Positions 60,824 through 64,000 of a stretch of DNA of 64,000 nucleotides are shown in pieces. The notes under the pieces are model-generated. The model had not been told where the DNA came from. It did no database searches and worked only from the letters and a program-made list of their open reading frames with translations. Origin of the DNA: Arcobacter defluvii. GTDB taxonomy: Bacteria > Campylobacterota > Campylobacteria > Campylobacterales > Arcobacteraceae. Numbering within the stretch: position 1 is the first letter of the stretch; each line of letters starts with the position of its first letter. The stretch covers positions 1,178,001 to 1,242,000 of the forward strand of contig NZ_CP053835.1 in NCBI RefSeq assembly GCF_013201725.1, in the 5' to 3' direction. Position numbers and translations under genes: made by a program.

Positions 60824-61746
60824 AATTTTCCTTTTAATTTATAGTGCAATAAGAAATAAGTAAATTTGATAATTTCAATATTTGGAAATTTAATATCAAG
60901 TAATTTTATAAATAAATCGTAAGTGTATTTATTTTTATTAATCACTTTTCGAGCTTTTGAATTTAATTTAAGTGTACTTTCACCAACATATTCATTATCT
61001 TTAAAAACATACTCTTTTTTACCATCTACTATATGTTTTAGTTCTTCATCATATTCTGAAATACTATTTTCAATATGTTCTAATAGGTCATTAAAATTTT
61101 GATTTATTTGTTTTTTTGAAGAGATAAAAAAGTCATTATTTTGTCTTAATTCTAATTTATACTCTTTATCTTCTTTTTTAGTTCCTGATATAATTTGTCT
61201 TATCATTTTAGAAAAGTTAAATCTATTAGAATCTCTATATACTGACATATCATATTCTTCTGTAACATTTTCTTTAAATAAATAGTAGTTTTCATCTTCA
61301 TTTACATCAAAAATTGCTGCATAACTACAATATTTATAATTCCAATCCTCTTTATGTTTATTTTCAGTGAGTATAGCTGTGTAAGTAGAGTTATTTTTTG
61401 TAATAGTAACTCTATACTGTTTATATTCATATTCATCATTTTCTATTTTTTCAAATTTGAATATTGATTTAAAATTTGATTTTAAATTTTCACATAGATT
61501 TTTAAAATTATTAAAATTTAGATATTTCGTATTAGAGCATTCATCAATGTATTTCAAACTTTGAAGCAGTAATTGGTGAGCTAATCTTAAATCACTTTGA
61601 ACATATAAAATTTGTTTATTTGTTTCAAATTCAATAAAATCATCAAGAATAAAAAATTTACTTCTTGCTTCTTTTAATCTATTTATTCTATCTTCTTCAA
61701 ATATTTTTGATATAAAAGTTGTATCAATTTTGTTAGTTGAGTTCAT
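60820..61746 (-). CDS. Unknown protein, possible replication or partition factor
   Basis: 308 residues, charged, without signal peptide or membrane helix. Mixed helix and strand: a helical start, a central beta-rich part (YRVTITKNNSTYTAILTEN) and a basic helical end (STLKLNSKARKVINKN). I do not recognise it. It has a GGAGAG site, it lies upstream of the 35-residue and ParA-like genes in one operon, and it is preceded by a 200-base AT-rich region with three TATTAATTAATA repeats. That setting would suit a plasmid initiator or a partition gene but the sequence does not prove it. Confidence 0.55.
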   Translation of the reverse strand: MNSTNKIDTTFISKIFEEDRINRLKEARSKFFILDDFIEFETNKQILYVQSDLRLAHQLLLQSLKYIDECSNTKYLNFNNFKNLCENLKSNFKSIFKFEKIENDEYEYKQYRVTITKNNSTYTAILTENKHKEDWNYKYCSYAAIFDVNEDENYYLFKENVTEEYDMSVYRDSNRFNFSKMIRQIISGTKKEDKEYKLELRQNNDFFISSKKQINQNFNDLLEHIENSISEYDEELKHIVDGKKEYVFKDNEYVGESTLKLNSKARKVINKNKYTYDLFIKLLDIKFPNIEIIKFTYFLLHYKLKGKL

Positions 61747-61785
61747 TTTCTCTCCATTTCTTAAAATTTATTTGATATTAAATAG

Positions 61786-61846
61786 TATTAATTAATATTA
61801 ATTAATATCACTAATTGAATATTATAATTTATAATATTAATTAATA
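61786..61846. promoter_or_regulatory. Three TATTAATTAATA repeats upstream of the ParA operon
   Basis: Copies at 61786-61797, 61796-61807 and 61835-61846. They differ by one base from the TATTAGTTAATA pair at 58777-58808. Operator or iteron function is possible; the first two overlap by two bases. Confidence 0.6.
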
Positions 61847-61910
61847 CTTAAAAGTATTTATTAATATTAAATAATGTTAAAAAATATTGATAATTTAAAA
61901 TTGAACCAAA

Positions 61911-61951
61911 AAAAATATAGTACCAGGATAAAATCTTGGTACTATATTTTT
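61911..61951 (-). terminator. Terminator of the helicase gene
   Basis: A 17-bp stem between 61911-61927 and 61935-61951 with one G-T pair and a seven-base loop, A/T-rich at the base. It starts at the stop codon of the helicase gene. Confidence 0.8.
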
Positions 61952-64000
61952 ATCTTTCAAGTTCTTGTGAGTTATTTTTTTCTTTTAGTTTAAAAGGTTT
62001 TATCACTTGTGTTTGTTGAAGTTTATTTTTTATTAATTCACTTTTTGGTTTCCAAGTTGAAACATAGTCTTTTTCTTTAGATGTTCTTTTTATTTCATTA
62101 ATTATTCTTTCATTATCACTTCTAAGAGCTGTTAGATAATCAAAATTCTTATATTTAGGAGCATTTTCCCCTGTAATAATGGATAATTCTCTAATATCTT
62201 TTTCACATTTTGTAATATATGATTTAGAGTTATTAATTCTATCATCCAAACTTTCATAAAAATTGTTTACTCTTTTGATTAATCCCGTTAATGTTACTGA
62301 ATCTTTAAGTCCATTTAATAAATCTGATTCAGCTCTTATTGTAAGATTAGATGGTTCATAAACTAAACTATCTTTCTCATTTTTTAAATAAAACTCTACT
62401 TTTGTTTTATCTAGTCTATTACCATAAATTGCAATATCTCTATAATCAAAGAATTTAATATCACTTTTGTACTTTAACATTTCATCCACATTTTTATCAA
62501 AAGCATTTTTTAATTGTGTTTGAACCATTTTATTAGACTCATCAATATCTTCTTTAGGAATATCAAAATCTATTTTTTTTCTAACTTCATCTTCAATAGA
62601 ATAATAACTACCTTTAAAATTGTCAATAGTGTGTTTAGATAAATGCTCTTTTAATGAATATAAATCTTTTAATTCAACTTCACTATCACTTTTATTTTTT
62701 ATGGTTCTATTCAAAAATTCTTCATTATTAAATATTTCTTTTTTGAAATTATTATAAAAAATTTCTTCATTTCTTAAATCACTTGAGAGTTGAACTTGCA
62801 TTAAAATTAAAGGATTTCCTGTTGCTTCTGCTTTCATTTCTGCTGCATCTGCTGAACCCATTGTAAAATCTTCTAATTCTCTTAAACTTAGCCCAGCCTG
62901 TCTAAATTGCTCTATTGATTTTGCTTTACTTTCAATAGTTTGCCACATTCTAGCATCGTATGTTTTTTCAGTTGCATATCTAAACTCTTTTATTCTAAAG
63001 TTTTCAGGGTCGGCTTCAAATAGTTTATTCCCTTGTCTTATTACTCTTCCGTTTCTTTGTTCTAAATCAGATGGTCGCCAAGGACAATCTATATGATGAA
63101 TTGCAACAGCTCTATCTTGTACATTTGTACCAGCACCCATTTTAAATGTAGAACCAATTAAAACTCTTACTTTACCACTTTTAACATCATCAAATAATGC
63201 TGATTTTTGTAAATCAGTATTAGCATCATGTATAAATCTAATTTCCTCTTGAGATACACCTTTCGAAACAAGTTTTTTTAAAATATCTGAATAAATATCA
63301 AATTTAGAAGTTTCAGCTATAAGCTCATCATTGCTTTTAGATTTTTCATTATCTATCAAATCATTTAAATTTATTTCCTCTATTTTATTATTGCTATTTA
63401 GAGCTTCATTTAATTCTATTTTTTGAGAATTTATTTTTGGTGTTGATAAATCACAAAATATAAGTTGTGTACCTTTAACATCACTCCAGTCTAAATACTC
63501 TTTATAAACATTATTTACTACTGCATTCACTTTAGAGTTTTCATAATCTTCTGCATTTGGATTGATTAATCTATAATCTAGTCCAGCTTTCCTTGCGTCA
63601 GTTGTACAAGCTAATAGATTGTTTCTATGTATATCTTCTTCTTGATGTTCCATTCTGTAAATAATAGAACCTTTTTGATATTGATTGTTTGAGTCAGGTA
63701 CTCCAATAAAGTCAGCAACTATATCACTTCTTGGAACTATTGTGTTAATTGGTTTATCGTTATACAATTTTGGTACAAAATCTTTAGCAAATTTTTTAAT
63801 ATCATTGTTTGTGATTACATCTGCAAAAGTTTTATACATCTTTGTTAATTCAGGAACATTGTTAAATTTATTAAATCTTGAAACTATTTTATAGTTTACT
63901 CCTGAACTATCTAATTCCCACGAAGAAGTAACTTGCCCAAAAGTTGAAGCCCAACTATCAAAACTACTAATCCCTTTTTTTGAAAGCTCTTTAGGTTGCA
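61950..64000 (-). CDS. Giant SNF2-type helicase of conjugative elements, C-terminal part (runs off the right edge)
   Basis: The frame is open to the window edge: the ATG at 63839 is internal, because the codons before it read ELSKKGISSFDSWASTFGQV and VSRFNKFNNVPELTKMYKTF, conserved in this family. The visible 683 residues show the helicase C-terminal motifs VLIGSTFKMGAGTNVQDRAV and DCPWRPSDLEQRNGRVIRQG (motifs V and VI), then a helical coiled-coil-rich region. Such proteins often exceed 1500 residues and carry an N-terminal adenine methylase; that part is outside the window. Confidence 0.88.
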   Translation of the reverse strand, partial: QPKELSKKGISSFDSWASTFGQVTSSWELDSSGVNYKIVSRFNKFNNVPELTKMYKTFADVITNNDIKKFAKDFVPKLYNDKPINTIVPRSDIVADFIGVPDSNNQYQKGSIIYRMEHQEEDIHRNNLLACTTDARKAGLDYRLINPNAEDYENSKVNAVVNNVYKEYLDWSDVKGTQLIFCDLSTPKINSQKIELNEALNSNNKIEEINLNDLIDNEKSKSNDELIAETSKFDIYSDILKKLVSKGVSQEEIRFIHDANTDLQKSALFDDVKSGKVRVLIGSTFKMGAGTNVQDRAVAIHHIDCPWRPSDLEQRNGRVIRQGNKLFEADPENFRIKEFRYATEKTYDARMWQTIESKAKSIEQFRQAGLSLRELEDFTMGSADAAEMKAEATGNPLILMQVQLSSDLRNEEIFYNNFKKEIFNNEEFLNRTIKNKSDSEVELKDLYSLKEHLSKHTIDNFKGSYYSIEDEVRKKIDFDIPKEDIDESNKMVQTQLKNAFDKNVDEMLKYKSDIKFFDYRDIAIYGNRLDKTKVEFYLKNEKDSLVYEPSNLTIRAESDLLNGLKDSVTLTGLIKRVNNFYESLDDRINNSKSYITKCEKDIRELSIITGENAPKYKNFDYLTALRSDNERIINEIKRTSKEKDYVSTWKPKSELIKNKLQQTQVIKPFKLKEKNNSQELER

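Larger units (their letters stand above)
52105..64000. mobile_element. Integrative/mobilizable element or integrated plasmid segment (right end outside window)
   Basis: From the 3' end of tRNA-Glu onward every gene is of accessory type: SprT-like protein, two zeta-type kinases, MobC-like protein, MOBP relaxase, RHH regulator, tiny membrane proteins, ParA-like ATPase and a giant helicase of the kind carried by conjugative plasmids. Housekeeping genes stop at 51956. A tRNA 3' end is a common integration site. No integrase gene is in the window and the second attachment site is not visible, so insertion is inferred. Confidence 0.7.

Overview
The window comes from an AT-rich genome of the Campylobacterota, most likely an Arcobacter or Aliarcobacter species. 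The gene content and order point there: tmk-coaD-ubiX, rplI-hslV-hslU, kdsC-lptC-lptA-engB, ppiD-ftsA-ftsZ, and histidine kinases of the HQWRQPL type. No rRNA gene is present, so I do not name a species.

Positions 1-51956 are ordinary chromosome in tightly packed operons. From left to right they hold: cofactor and nucleotide genes (tmk, coaD, ubiX); a serine-recombinase-like protein that lacks its serine; rplI with the HslUV protease; a TatD nuclease that seems to start on an ATA codon; an envelope operon (lytic transglycosylase, RlpA, hisB, kdsC, lptC, lptA, engB, GNAT acetyltransferase); argC; a MocR regulator divergent from two small flavoproteins; a TolC-MFP-RND efflux operon whose permease is split into two genes; a periplasmic rhodanese with a sensor kinase; a flagellar and cell-shape block (fliP, PBP2, MreD-like, FlhB C-terminal paralogue, FliK with an internal duplication); a GMC oxidoreductase pair; a RecD2 helicase; ppiD-ftsA-ftsZ; a YeeE transporter with hemF; metX; a Na/Pi cotransporter; xseB; carB; and a YrdC-like gene. 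Several hairpins sit exactly between convergent genes and act as shared terminators.

Position 52029-52104 is a tRNA-Glu gene. Everything from its 3' end to the right edge looks like an integrated mobile element, or a plasmid-derived segment, that continues past the window. It carries a SprT-like zinc protein, a MobC-like protein with a MOBP relaxase, a candidate oriT whose nick region resembles that of RP4, two zeta-type kinases that flank the mobilization genes, a ribbon-helix-helix regulator with repeated operator-like sites, a run of very small membrane proteins, a ParA-like ATPase, and the C-terminal part of a giant SNF2-type helicase. No integrase is visible in the window, so integration at the tRNA is inferred from position and content.

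The best candidates for something undescribed are in this element: the mobilization core sandwiched between two zeta-kinase operons, the TATTA(A/G)TTAATA operator family shared by two distant promoters, the clustered 18-20 bp inverted repeats next to the tRNA, and the tiny-protein cluster. In the chromosome, the ATA start of tatD and a set of promoters placed for leaderless mRNAs are the most testable oddities.
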